Below are positions 22,193 through 30,247 of a stretch of DNA of 37,771 nt, piece after piece. The translations under genes were made by a program, and so were the position numbers. The stretch lies in assembly GCA_035700025.1 (NCBI GenBank), contig DASSOY010000044.1, forward strand, positions 1-37,771, given 5' to 3'. Within the stretch, counting starts at the first letter, position 1; every line of letters starts with the position of its first letter. The notes under the pieces were generated by a model. That model was not told the origin of the DNA. It saw nothing but the letters and a program-made list of their open reading frames with translations, and did no database searches. The stretch comes from Bacillales bacterium (GTDB lineage Bacteria > Bacillota > Bacilli > Bacillales > DASSOY01).

Positions 22193-23276
22193 AGGGTTGG
22201 CTGCTATCCTTATTTTCACTTTGCTTGATCGTAAATAAACGATACACATGCTGCACGATCACTTTAAGAACCGCATAAGTCGGGATGATCAAAACCATGC
22301 CTAATACACCTGCAAGGTTGCCGCCGACAAGAATCAGCAAAATGATCGTCAGCGGATGCGCATTCAAGGCGCGGCCCATGACTTGAGGCGAGATGAGATT
22401 GCTCTCAACTTGCTGGGCAATAATCATGACGACGGCCACGTAAAACACCATGATGGGGTCTTGAAAAAACGCCGCAATAACCGCCGGAGTAACAGCCAAA
22501 AACGGACCAAGAAAAGGAATCACGTTCGTCACCATGCCAAACAACGCAAGCAGCAACGCATAATCGAGCCCGATGACGAGATAACCGATGAAAAGCATGA
22601 ATCCGACGCACGAACTGACGATCAGCTGTCCTTGTATGTAACTTCCGAGCGCGCTGTCCATGTCTGTTAACACGCGGCGAATGTCGTTGTGGCGGGATTT
22701 CGGAAAAAAACGCACGAGGCTCGGCACAAATTTACCGTGGTCGTCCAGCAAGTAAAAAAGAATGAACGGCACGACGACGAGCGAAAACAAAAAGCCGACG
22801 AAACTGCTTAAAAGGCCGCCGATCGAAGTGCTTGCCGATGAAAAAGCCGCTTGCAGCTTATTCCCGGCATTTTGCACCGCTTGAACGACGAAATCGGGAA
22901 TGGAATCTTGGTTTTCTTTCCAATAAGCGATCGCCTGCTGCACTGTGTCGATCATGTACGGAAGATTGTTCACGAGTCGGGTGAACTGGGATTGAATGAT
23001 CGGTACGAGCATATTGACGATCAAGGTGATGACTCCGGCGATCACAAGAAAAACAACAAGAATGCCGACTTTCCTTGGTACGCGCCACCGCTCCATCCAT
23101 TCGATGAGCGGGCGGATCAGATAAAACAACAACCCGGCGATCAAAAAAGGCAAAAACAACGTTTGAATGAAAATGATGAAAGGAGTGAAAACGAACTTAT
23201 CGGCATTGATAAGCCAGATAAGAATAAATACCATGATGCTGCCGACGCCAATACGAAACCATCTTTCGTTAACCAA
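22191..23276 (-). CDS. AI-2E family transporter (YueF-like)
   Basis: The protein has about eight hydrophobic helices and the order typical of the PerM/TqsA family: P-F-L-I-A-G-L-L-F-Y-L-I-R-P-L in the N-terminal third, a soluble loop (about 100-170), then G-M-V-T-N-V-I-P-F-L-G-P-F and E-S-N-L-I-S-P-Q-V-M-G in the C-terminal third. Family members export small molecules or ions; the substrate is unknown. The start is uncertain. I use the TTG at 23276 (M-V-N-E-R-W-F) after GCGGGG, since relatives begin about there, but earlier TTG starts are possible. Confidence 0.8.
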   Translation of the reverse strand: MVNERWFRIGVGSIMVFILIWLINADKFVFTPFIIFIQTLFLPFLIAGLLFYLIRPLIEWMERWRVPRKVGILVVFLVIAGVITLIVNMLVPIIQSQFTRLVNNLPYMIDTVQQAIAYWKENQDSIPDFVVQAVQNAGNKLQAAFSSASTSIGGLLSSFVGFLFSLVVVPFILFYLLDDHGKFVPSLVRFFPKSRHNDIRRVLTDMDSALGSYIQGQLIVSSCVGFMLFIGYLVIGLDYALLLALFGMVTNVIPFLGPFLAVTPAVIAAFFQDPIMVFYVAVVMIIAQQVESNLISPQVMGRALNAHPLTIILLILVGGNLAGVLGMVLIIPTYAVLKVIVQHVYRLFTIKQSENKDSSQP

Positions 23277-23400
23277 AGGAACATCCCCGCCCGTCTGCAA
23301 AATGATCAACAGAACTTCTTTCCTTATCTTAACATAATTACGGCCGATTTCGCCGTTTCCTTCCAAAAGCAAGCGTGAATCTCAACGATTTGTTGAACGA

Positions 23401-23444
23401 TTTGTGAATTTTATGTGACAAATCTGCGAACCGTTTGTTATAAT
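23401..23444 (+). promoter_or_regulatory. promoter with ResD-type box
   Basis: GTGACA (23415-23420), an 18-nt spacer and a perfect TATAAT (23439-23444) form a promoter for the 3-TM gene. Just upstream TTTGTGAAT (23401-23409) equals the ResD consensus of B. subtilis, within repeated ACGATTTGT units. ResD use is inferred. Confidence 0.5.
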
Positions 23445-23488
23445 AATAAAAAAACAGTTCTTGCAACAAACAATCCTTTCTGGAAAGG

Positions 23489-23806
23489 ATGATGAACGTT
23501 ATGGATATGGCGATTATTTTCATGTTGGTCGCAAGCGCAGCTCCATTCGTGTTCATTCATTTGAAAAAATATGTTTTTGCGGCAGCGCAAGTGTTGTTGC
23601 TGATCGGCATGTGGATGTATTTCTTCGCCGGGTTGAATCCGGAAACGCTTCCGGCTCCCTTCTCCGTGCTTTGGTTTAGCTTCTACGGCAGTCTTGTGCT
23701 TTCTGAAATCGGTTACGTGATGTTTGTCATTTATTTAGGAAAGACAATCGGCGCAGAATACCGGCAGGAACACCCGGATTCCAACGATCCGATCTCCGAA
23801 TTATAA
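23489..23806 (+). CDS. small three-helix membrane protein
   Basis: The 105-residue frame begins MMNVMDMAII; starts at 23489, 23492 and 23501 are all possible behind GGAAAGG. Three hydrophobic helices (about 8-26, 28-46, 60-84) are followed by a charged tail ending P-I-S-E-L. No family is recognised. It is convergent with the quinol oxidase operon and has a strong promoter with a ResD-type box, so a link to respiration is possible but unproved. Confidence 0.6.
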   Translation: MMNVMDMAIIFMLVASAAPFVFIHLKKYVFAAAQVLLLIGMWMYFFAGLNPETLPAPFSVLWFSFYGSLVLSEIGYVMFVIYLGKTIGAEYRQEHPDSNDPISEL

Positions 23807-23824
23807 ACCGAAAACATGCAAAAA

Positions 23825-23862
23825 CATGGGGTCTGAAAAGCTGTGGCTTTTCAGACCCCATG
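23825..23862. terminator. bidirectional terminator between the 3-TM gene and qoxD
   Basis: A perfect 17-bp stem (23825-23841 with 23846-23862, TGTG loop) is followed on the minus strand by TTTTTGC and on the plus strand by AACGTTTT. It is the best candidate for the qox terminator. Confidence 0.8.
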
Positions 23863-23890
23863 AACGTTTTCTGCTTGATCGCAACGAATG

Positions 23891-23937
23891 GAGGCTGACT
23901 CGTCAAATCGTTTTCAACGACCTTTTGAGTCAGCCTC
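23891..23937. terminator. second hairpin before qoxD
   Basis: An 11-bp perfect stem (GAGGCTGACTC / GAGTCAGCCTC) with a 25-nt loop is followed by TTTTAA on the plus strand only. It lies within 20 bases of the qoxD stop codon. Confidence 0.5.
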
Positions 23938-23949
23938 TTTTAAGTTCGC

Positions 23950-24282
23950 TTACATATGGTTCATATAACTCATGCCGAACGACATGACCCAAATCGATCC
24001 GACAATAATGATCACGAAGGCAATGAAAGCATGCACCATATTCCACATTTGGAATCGGCCATCTTCCGATTCGGTCACGTGCATGAACATAAACAGTTGC
24101 ACCGCCGCTTGCAAAAAGGCGAAACCGATAATGATCGCCATGATCATCCCCGTAGAAAGACTCGTCTTGAAAGCAATCCAAAGCGAGAGCAAGGTCAATA
24201 CGATCGACAGGATGAAACCGATGACGTGCTGCCATGGAAAGTCGCGGCCGTCACTGTTTCGGCTCTGATTTTGCTCACTCAT
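23950..24282 (-). CDS. qoxD: menaquinol oxidase aa3 subunit IV
   Basis: The 110-residue protein has three hydrophobic helices (about 18-38, 46-66, 82-102) with F-P-W-Q-H-V-I-G-F in front and A-A-V-Q-L-F-M-F-M-H-V-T in the middle, as in CyoD/QoxD subunits. It helps assemble the oxidase. Its ATG follows the qoxC stop codon directly. It is the last gene of the operon. Confidence 0.9.
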   Translation of the reverse strand: MSEQNQSRNSDGRDFPWQHVIGFILSIVLTLLSLWIAFKTSLSTGMIMAIIIGFAFLQAAVQLFMFMHVTESEDGRFQMWNMVHAFIAFVIIIVGSIWVMSFGMSYMNHM

Positions 24283-24891
24283 TTATCTCACCATCCCCGA
24301 CAAATAGACTAGCGTAAAGATGAAGATCCAGACGACGTCGAGAAAGTGCCAATACAAACTGGCGATGAATACCTTCCTTGCGGTCGTTGCATTCAAGCCG
24401 CGCCGGACAAGTTGAATCATGATTCCACTGATCCACAAAATCCCAAGCGAAACGTGACACCCGTGAGTACCGACAAGCGTGTAGAAACCGGACCAGTATC
24501 CGCTTGTTGAAATCTTCGCCCCTTCTCCGACGTATTCGACAAATTCTTTCGCTTCGTCAGCAACGAATCCAAGACCGAGCAACAATGTAATCCCAAGCCA
24601 GATCAACAACCCTTTTTTGTTGCCTCTTCGCATTTCATGTACAGCAATACCCGCCGTAAAACTGCTCGTCAACAGAAGAAATGTTTCGATCAACAAGTCT
24701 TTCAGTTTGAACAATTCTTCCGGTGTTGGTCCGCCGGCATAGCGGCCGAACATGACAAGATAGGTGGCAAACAGTGTGCCGAACAAAATGACTTCGGCGC
24801 CGAGGAACACCCAAAAACCGAAAATGCGAAGGCGGCCTTCCTCCTTTGAATATTCTAATGGGCGCGAAGCGTGTTCAGTTGTCGCATTCAA
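24283..24891 (-). CDS. qoxC: menaquinol oxidase aa3 subunit III
   Basis: The 202-residue protein has five hydrophobic helices and the subunit III pattern: R-I-F-G-F-W-V-F-L-G-A-E-V-I-L-F-G near the start and V-G-T-H-G-C-H-V-S-L-G-I-L-W later. The start is not clear-cut. The TTG at 24891 (M-N-A-T-T-E-H-A-S) lies ten bases after AAGGAGG; a TTG at 24900 overlaps the qoxB stop but is one base from that site. It belongs to the qoxABCD operon. Confidence 0.9.
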   Translation of the reverse strand: MNATTEHASRPLEYSKEEGRLRIFGFWVFLGAEVILFGTLFATYLVMFGRYAGGPTPEELFKLKDLLIETFLLLTSSFTAGIAVHEMRRGNKKGLLIWLGITLLLGLGFVADEAKEFVEYVGEGAKISTSGYWSGFYTLVGTHGCHVSLGILWISGIMIQLVRRGLNATTARKVFIASLYWHFLDVVWIFIFTLVYLSGMVR

Positions 24892-24896
24892 TGGCG

Positions 24897-26855
24897 TCAA
24901 GCCTCCTTAATCCGGTTTTTTTCCGTCCGCTTAATTTCCTCGACGCTGACGTAATGACCGTCGTCGATTTCAAAGGACCGCAGGCCCATACAAACGAGCA
25001 CGCCGATCAAAGCGAGAGCGGCCACCCAATAAACATAGAAAACCGCTGCAAAACCGACGATGAAGAACAACCAGGACATGACGAACGGCCTTCCCGACGA
25101 ATTCGGCATATGAATCGGCTTCAGCTTACTGACCGGAAGCGACCGAAGTACCGATGGTTCATTGTTTTGTTTCACATACCAAAACTCATCGAGCCGCTTG
25201 ATGCGAGGAATAAGCGCAAAGTTATAATGCGGAATCGGTGTCGGCGTCGCCCATTCGAGCGTCCTGCCATCCCAAGGATCGCCTGTCTTGTCCCGTTTCC
25301 CATAACGAGCGCTCCAAATCATGTTGTAGACGAGCACCATGAATCCGATGCCCATCAACGCTGCACCGATACTGGCAATCACATTCAAGTCGGTCCAATG
25401 GCTGTTCGAGAAGGTGTAGACCCGTCGAGTCATGCCGTCAAGGCCGAGGAAGAACATCGGCAAGAAGCAAATCAGAAAGCCTGGAACGAACAGCCAGAAC
25501 GCCCATTTGCCGATCTTCTCGTTCAACATGTGCCCGAACATTTTCGGATACCAGTACAAGAGTCCGGCAATGCAGCCGAAGACCGTTCCCGATATGAGCA
25601 CGAAATGGAAGTGGGCAACGAGAAAATAACTGTTATGGTATTGATAGTCGGCCGCCGCCATCGCCAGCATGACGCCGGTAATCCCCCCGATCGTAAAGCA
25701 AGGGATGAACGCCAGCGACCAAAGCATCGGCGTCGTAAATTGTATCCGCCCGCGAAACATCGTCCCGAGCCAGTTGAAGATTTTCACGCCGGTCGGAATC
25801 GCAATCGCCATTGTCGAAATTGAAAAGAACGAGTTCACGTCAGGTCCGGCACCCATCGTAAAGAAATGGTGGACCCAAACAATCAAGCTCAAGAAGCCGA
25901 TCAACACCATCGACCAAACCATCGCCTTGTAACCAAACAGCCGTTTTTTCGAGAACGTTGAGATGACCTCGGAAAACACACCGAACGCAGGTAAAATGAC
26001 GATGTAAACTTCCGGATGGCCCCAAAGCCAAAACAAGTTCGCCCACATCATCGGCAAGCCTTCGCCAGTTAACGTAAAAAAGTGAGCGCCGAACAACCGG
26101 TCAAACGTCATTAGCGCTAGAGCGATCGCCAAAATCGGAAACGCAAAGATGATGATCGCCGACGTAACGAGAATTGACCAGCTGAAGATCGGAAGCTTCA
26201 TCATCGACATCCCCGGAGCGCGCATTTTCAAAATCGTTACGAAAAAATTAATACCGGTCGCGAGCGTACTGAATCCCGAAATTTGCAAGGATAAGAGATA
26301 AAAGTTTTGCCCGACGCCCGGATCGAGTTCCGGTTCGGCCAGCGGTGCGTAAGCGGTCCAGCCGGCATCCGGAGAGCCGCCAATGACGAACGACAAGTTA
26401 AACAACATCGCGGCCGTGAAAAATGACCAAAAACTAAGGGCATTTAAGTACGGAAACGCGACGTCGCGCGCACCGATTTGCAACGGGACGGCCACGTTCA
26501 TCAATCCGATGATGAACGGCATCGCCATGAATAAAATCATGATGGTCCCGTGCGTCGTAAAGATTTCGTTGTAATGCTGCGGATCGAGAAAGTCTTCATT
26601 CGGAACGGTCAGCTGCGCTCTCATTAACAGGGCATCCACCCCGCCCCTGAACATCATTAATACGGCGGCAATGATGTACATGATGCCGATTTTTTTATGG
26701 TCAACCGTTGTCAACCATTCGTTCCACAGCCATTTCCATTTTTTATAGTAAGTGAGGACGAAGATGACGGCCAATGTTGTCATGATAATCATGAGATCAG
26801 CCGCATAGATCATCGGATCGCCCTTCACGAAGAAATGATCGACGTGATGATTCAC
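24897..26855 (-). CDS. qoxB: menaquinol oxidase aa3 subunit I
   Basis: The 652-residue protein is a heme-copper oxidase core. It has T-T-H-G-T-I-M-I-L-F, the CuB and cross-linked Tyr stretch W-G-H-P-E-V-Y-I-V-I-L-P, the His pair V-W-V-H-H-F-F and H-F-H-F-V-L near the hemes. Close matches to B. subtilis QoxB run throughout. It reduces oxygen to water using menaquinol and pumps protons. The start is a GTG seven bases after AAGGAGGG. Confidence 0.96.
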   Translation of the reverse strand: MNHHVDHFFVKGDPMIYAADLMIIMTTLAVIFVLTYYKKWKWLWNEWLTTVDHKKIGIMYIIAAVLMMFRGGVDALLMRAQLTVPNEDFLDPQHYNEIFTTHGTIMILFMAMPFIIGLMNVAVPLQIGARDVAFPYLNALSFWSFFTAAMLFNLSFVIGGSPDAGWTAYAPLAEPELDPGVGQNFYLLSLQISGFSTLATGINFFVTILKMRAPGMSMMKLPIFSWSILVTSAIIIFAFPILAIALALMTFDRLFGAHFFTLTGEGLPMMWANLFWLWGHPEVYIVILPAFGVFSEVISTFSKKRLFGYKAMVWSMVLIGFLSLIVWVHHFFTMGAGPDVNSFFSISTMAIAIPTGVKIFNWLGTMFRGRIQFTTPMLWSLAFIPCFTIGGITGVMLAMAAADYQYHNSYFLVAHFHFVLISGTVFGCIAGLLYWYPKMFGHMLNEKIGKWAFWLFVPGFLICFLPMFFLGLDGMTRRVYTFSNSHWTDLNVIASIGAALMGIGFMVLVYNMIWSARYGKRDKTGDPWDGRTLEWATPTPIPHYNFALIPRIKRLDEFWYVKQNNEPSVLRSLPVSKLKPIHMPNSSGRPFVMSWLFFIVGFAAVFYVYWVAALALIGVLVCMGLRSFEIDDGHYVSVEEIKRTEKNRIKEA

Positions 26856-26870
26856 CGGAAGTCCCTCCTT

Positions 26871-27734
26871 TTAATGCGGTGGCAAAATTTCTGTATGTTT
26901 TACGGCAAAGTCCGGTTCTTTTACATGATTTACAAATGAAAGATGCGTTGATGAAAACGTTTTTTTCGCCGATACGCCTGGCTCCAAAATGTTCAAATAT
27001 TGTTCTTTCGTAAGTTTCGGCGCATTCTTTTTCACTTTCTCCGCCCATGCTTGGAAATCTTCGCGAGTCATCGCATGAACGTTGAATTTCATTTTCTGAA
27101 ACAGTTTTCCGTTAAAATTTGCGTTCTTGCCCACGTAAGTGCCCGGATGATCGGCTTCAAGAATCAATTGCGTCATCATGCCGGCCATCGCATATTCTTG
27201 TCCGCCGAGAGACGGAATCCAGAGCGACGACATCGAACCGGCCGAAGTTAAGCGAAACTTGATCGGTACGTCTGCCGGAATGTTTAAGTAATTAACCGTT
27301 TCAATGCCTTGTTCCGGATAAACAAAAATCCATTTCCAGTCGGACGAAACTACGCGGACCGTCAACGGTTCCTGGTCTTTCGATTGCTTCGGCGGATCTT
27401 CCAGCGCATAAATCGTCCGTACCGTCGGAACTGCAAGACAAATAATGATGATGATCGGAATGACCGTCCAGAGCAATTCCAACCATTTGTTGCCTTCCTG
27501 CTCAGGATCATGGTTTTGATGACCCGGGCGGTCCCGGTAACGCACGAGTATGATCGTAAATGCCGAAAAGACGACAAGAACGATAAACAACATGAAGCCG
27601 AGCGACCATAAGATCAACTGAAATTGATCTTCGGCCACAGGACCTTGCGGATTCAAAACTTTTATGTTGCATCCACTCAACATGAATACACTCAACAATA
27701 ATGTCGATAAGGAAATCGTTTTCCACTTGAACAT
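26871..27734 (-). CDS. qoxA: menaquinol oxidase aa3 subunit II (lipoprotein)
   Basis: The 287-residue protein has a lipoprotein signal ending L-S-G-C (Cys about 21), two membrane helices (about 40-62 and 83-105) and an outer cupredoxin-like domain with D-W-K-W-I-F-V-Y-P-E-Q-G-I and L-W-I-P-S-L-G-G-Q. The Cys/His CuA ligands of cytochrome c oxidases are absent, which marks a quinol oxidase. The ATG at 27734 is eight bases after GGAG. It is the first gene of qoxABCD, and an Fnr-type palindrome lies in its leader. Confidence 0.94.
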   Translation of the reverse strand: MFKWKTISLSTLLLSVFMLSGCNIKVLNPQGPVAEDQFQLILWSLGFMLFIVLVVFSAFTIILVRYRDRPGHQNHDPEQEGNKWLELLWTVIPIIIIICLAVPTVRTIYALEDPPKQSKDQEPLTVRVVSSDWKWIFVYPEQGIETVNYLNIPADVPIKFRLTSAGSMSSLWIPSLGGQEYAMAGMMTQLILEADHPGTYVGKNANFNGKLFQKMKFNVHAMTREDFQAWAEKVKKNAPKLTKEQYLNILEPGVSAKKTFSSTHLSFVNHVKEPDFAVKHTEILPPH

Positions 27735-27764
27735 AAGGCTCACTCCTCTCCTGATGCACAGTTC

Positions 27765-27780
27765 TGTGATCGCCGTCACA
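27765..27780. promoter_or_regulatory. Fnr/Crp-type palindrome in the qoxA leader
   Basis: TGTGA-N6-TCACA is a perfect match to the Fnr/Crp-family consensus, 30 bases before the qoxA ATG and downstream of the likely promoter, a position suited to repression. Confidence 0.6.
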
Positions 27781-27796
27781 TTTTTTCAGATCCGCA

Positions 27797-27823
27797 ATTA
27801 TCTTACCAGAGAAGACGTTGCAA
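27797..27823 (-). promoter_or_regulatory. possible qoxA promoter
   Basis: TTGCAA (27818-27823) and GATAAT (27797-27802) have a short 15-nt spacer on the minus strand, so this is a weak call. The rest of the gap up to 27975 shows no gene. Confidence 0.3.
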
Positions 27824-27975
27824 TGGCTGCCGCTGCAGCAAATGTCGCCATTTGCTCACGTTTTGATCACAATTCATTAACAAAATCGTCCCGAAATGTT
27901 CAAATCTCGCGGACGATTGTGCCCCATCTTTTTGTTCTATACCACAATGGGTGAGGTGTTTAACGAAAAATGAAT

Positions 27976-28004
27976 AAAAAAAAAGAAACGGCAGTGACCG
28001 CTTC
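27976..28004 (-). terminator. Rho-independent terminator after the metal-receptor gene
   Basis: A 7-bp stem GAAGCGG / CCGTTTC (one G-U) is followed by nine T residues on the minus strand, just after the stop codon at 28017. Confidence 0.8.
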
Positions 28005-28016
28005 TCTCAATAAACC

Positions 28017-28799
28017 CTATAACGTTTCCGACAATTGATTCAAAAGGTCGGCCGCCTTCAACATCCTCGATCCGTACCAGCAAATTTCTCCGTCGATTGC
28101 GACAATCTCGCAACCGGAAAGGTGTTCGCGTAATTCCTTTCGGTCCGCATCTTGAAAAGGATACGGCTCAGAGGACAGAAAAACGAATTCCGGCGAAGCC
28201 TGGCGAAGATCCGCGACCTCGATTTCCGGATACCTCTCCGGACGATTCGCAAAAACGTTCGTAAAGCCGGCTTTTTGCAGCATCGAATCGATGAAAGTGT
28301 CGCTTCCGGCGGCCATGTACGGATTTTTCCATATCAGATACGCCATCGAACGCGGGCTGACCCTTCCGAAAAAGTCGAATTTCTGTTCGATTTTCTCAGT
28401 GAGCGCTTCCGCTTTTTTTTCGCGATCGAGCAATTTCCCGAGATCTCGTATCATCGTCAATGCGTCCTCATAGGAGCGAACATCCGCCACGAACACCGGA
28501 AAATCTTTTTCCAACGCTTCGATTGTTTCCTTCGGATTTTCTTCCTTTTCGGCGATAATCAAATCCGGTTTCAGTTCGGCAACGACATCGGTCTTAATTT
28601 TTTTCGTGCCGCCTACCGTGCGCACCTGTTTCACAAGCGATTCAGGATGAATGCAATAACGCGTTCGCCCAACGACTTCTTTCTCCGTCAAGCCAAGATC
28701 GAACAACGTTTCCGTAATCGAAGGACATAACGAAACGACTCGTTTCGGTGGAAACGGATACGCGGTCTCACGGCCTAAATGGTCTTTCATGTTACGCAT
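28017..28799 (-). CDS. helical-backbone metal receptor-type protein (BtuF-like) without signal peptide
   Basis: The 260-residue protein follows the cobalamin/iron-siderophore binding-protein pattern: R-V-V-S-L-C-P-S-I-T-E-T-L-F-D-L-G-L, V-V-G-R-T-R-Y-C, V-G-G-T-K-K-I and L-K-P-D-L-I-I-A, with a C-terminal lobe after a long helix. It lacks a signal peptide or lipobox, so it should stay in the cytoplasm and is not a normal transport partner. The ATG follows GGAGG at nine bases and overlaps the upstream dehydratase gene by 8 nt. No permease or ATPase gene is nearby. Confidence 0.7.
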   Translation of the reverse strand: MRNMKDHLGRETAYPFPPKRVVSLCPSITETLFDLGLTEKEVVGRTRYCIHPESLVKQVRTVGGTKKIKTDVVAELKPDLIIAEKEENPKETIEALEKDFPVFVADVRSYEDALTMIRDLGKLLDREKKAEALTEKIEQKFDFFGRVSPRSMAYLIWKNPYMAAGSDTFIDSMLQKAGFTNVFANRPERYPEIEVADLRQASPEFVFLSSEPYPFQDADRKELREHLSGCEIVAIDGEICWYGSRMLKAADLLNQLSETL

Positions 28800-29757
28800 T
28801 ACTGATCGCCTCCGTGTGGATCAAGGCTGGAATGCGCTCGAGCGCAACATTCCCTCCAGACACAACAGCCGCCGCCTTCTTTCCGGAAACGCAAGCCTTG
28901 TTGGCCATGACCGCAGCAATCGCGACCGCACCCGAGGGTTCAACAAGCTGTTTCATTCGCTCAAGCATGAAAGTGAAGGCTTGCTTAATTTCCGTTTCGC
29001 TGACGAGAACGATCTCATCGACATAGTTTCGAATGACTGGATAAGTCATCTCGCCGGGTTGCAACGCCCGCAAGCCGTCAGCCGCGGTTTCTGGATGATC
29101 GATGGAAACAATTTTGCCCGCCGCCAAGGACTGAAAAGCATCGTTCGCCCCCTCAGGTTCGACTCCGATGACACGCACCTCTGGATTCGTTTCCTTGATC
29201 GCGGTCGAAATGCCGGAAATGAGCCCGCCTCCGCCGATCGGCACATATATGACATCGACTTCAGGCAGCGCTCGCAAAATTTCCAAACCGACGGTCCCTT
29301 GGCCGGCCATAATAAACGGGTCGTCGTATGGAGGGATGAATACCGCATCTTTTTCTTTCGAAAAGACGCGCGCTTTAGCCAGTCTCGTCTTCGACGTCGG
29401 CCCGCCTTCGAGCACGGCCGCCCCGTAACTTTTGATCGCATCCACTTTGCAGCGAGCCGCGTCATCCGGCACAAAGATCGTAGCTTTCATGCCGAGCCTC
29501 GCGGCCATATAAGCAACCGCTTGCCCGTGGTTGCCCGAGGACGCGGCCACGACATGCTTCGTCGTTCCTGCCAGCGATTTCAGCTTGTTCGCCGCCCCGC
29601 GAATTTTAAACGAACCCGTCTTTTGCAAATGTTCCGCTTTCAAGTACACTTCGTTGTCCGCCATCTCCGATAACGTACGCGACTGCAGCAACGGGGTTTC
29701 GTGAACCTCTCCCGCAACCGATTTTCCCGCTTCCTTGATGTCGCGCAAACCAATCAT
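28792..29757 (-). CDS. PLP-dependent threonine/serine dehydratase-type enzyme
   Basis: The 321-residue protein is a fold type II PLP enzyme. It has the Schiff-base lysine in T-G-S-F-K-I-R-G-A (about residue 50), S-S-G-N-H-G-Q-A-V-A, the phosphate loop G-G-G-G-L-I-S-G and a C-terminal V-V-S-G-G-N. There is no ACT regulatory domain, so it is a catabolic threonine dehydratase or serine racemase type, not biosynthetic IlvA. The start follows AAGGGGG. It is translationally coupled to the metal-receptor gene. Confidence 0.85.
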   Translation of the reverse strand: MIGLRDIKEAGKSVAGEVHETPLLQSRTLSEMADNEVYLKAEHLQKTGSFKIRGAANKLKSLAGTTKHVVAASSGNHGQAVAYMAARLGMKATIFVPDDAARCKVDAIKSYGAAVLEGGPTSKTRLAKARVFSKEKDAVFIPPYDDPFIMAGQGTVGLEILRALPEVDVIYVPIGGGGLISGISTAIKETNPEVRVIGVEPEGANDAFQSLAAGKIVSIDHPETAADGLRALQPGEMTYPVIRNYVDEIVLVSETEIKQAFTFMLERMKQLVEPSGAVAIAAVMANKACVSGKKAAAVVSGGNVALERIPALIHTEAISNA

Positions 29758-29818
29758 CGCGCCAACCCCCTTCTTGCCTTGCCGCGGCAGTTCGCCGCAT
29801 CCGGCATGCTATTCTCTC

Positions 29819-29845
29819 ATTATAAAGGATAAACGAGCAGATCAA
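29819..29845 (-). promoter_or_regulatory. possible promoter of the dehydratase operon
   Basis: A perfect TATAAT (29819-29824) has only a weak -35 (TTGATC, 15-nt spacer) on the minus strand. Confidence 0.35.
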
Positions 29846-29896
29846 GCATAAAATCATAGAAATCGTGAAGGCATTCGCGAAGAAAGGACAATCGGT

Positions 29897-30244
29897 ATGA
29901 AACGGCAAGATCCTCACATTTTATCAAATGTTTTCGGTCTGCTCTTGCTTTATTTCAACGTCATTATCACATTCGCGGCGATTTACATGCTGCTCGACCA
30001 TACCGGAGCCGGCCCGGTCATCGACCACTACGAACGTTATGAAATAACCGAAGGATGGTCTCACATGATCATGAAACCGCTGTATTTTAGCGCGATCACT
30101 TTGTTGTCTGTCGGCTACGGTGATATTACGCCGTTCGGCTGGTCCCGCGCGGTCTCCGTCATCGAAGCGCTGGTGGGCTATTTGCTGCCGGCGACCGTGA
30201 TGGTGCAAGTTGTCCGGCTGTTTCCCAATCAATTCAAACGGTAA
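29897..30244 (+). CDS. two-helix potassium channel pore protein
   Basis: The 115-residue protein has a membrane helix (about 12-34), a pore helix and the selectivity filter T-L-L-S-V-G-Y-G-D-I-T-P (about 74-85), then a second helix (about 88-108). This is the minimal KcsA-like pore with no regulatory domain. It should form a tetramer that passes K+. The ATG is seven bases after AAAGGAC. It is convergent with the next gene, only three bases apart. Confidence 0.85.
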   Translation: MKRQDPHILSNVFGLLLLYFNVIITFAAIYMLLDHTGAGPVIDHYERYEITEGWSHMIMKPLYFSAITLLSVGYGDITPFGWSRAVSVIEALVGYLLPATVMVQVVRLFPNQFKR

Positions 30245-30247
30245 ACG

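Noticed and set aside
23403..23422. Rex or Fnr site before the 3-TM gene (TGTGA..TGTGACA)
   Set aside because: The two TGTGA units are direct repeats, not an inverted pair, so the Fnr and Rex patterns do not fit; the ResD reading is better.
26871..27734. Cytochrome c oxidase subunit II (ctaC) for the oxidase operon
   Set aside because: The CuA-binding Cys and His residues are absent, and the sequence follows quinol oxidase QoxA.
28792..29757. Biosynthetic threonine dehydratase IlvA
   Set aside because: The ACT regulatory domain is missing and no branched-chain amino acid genes are nearby.
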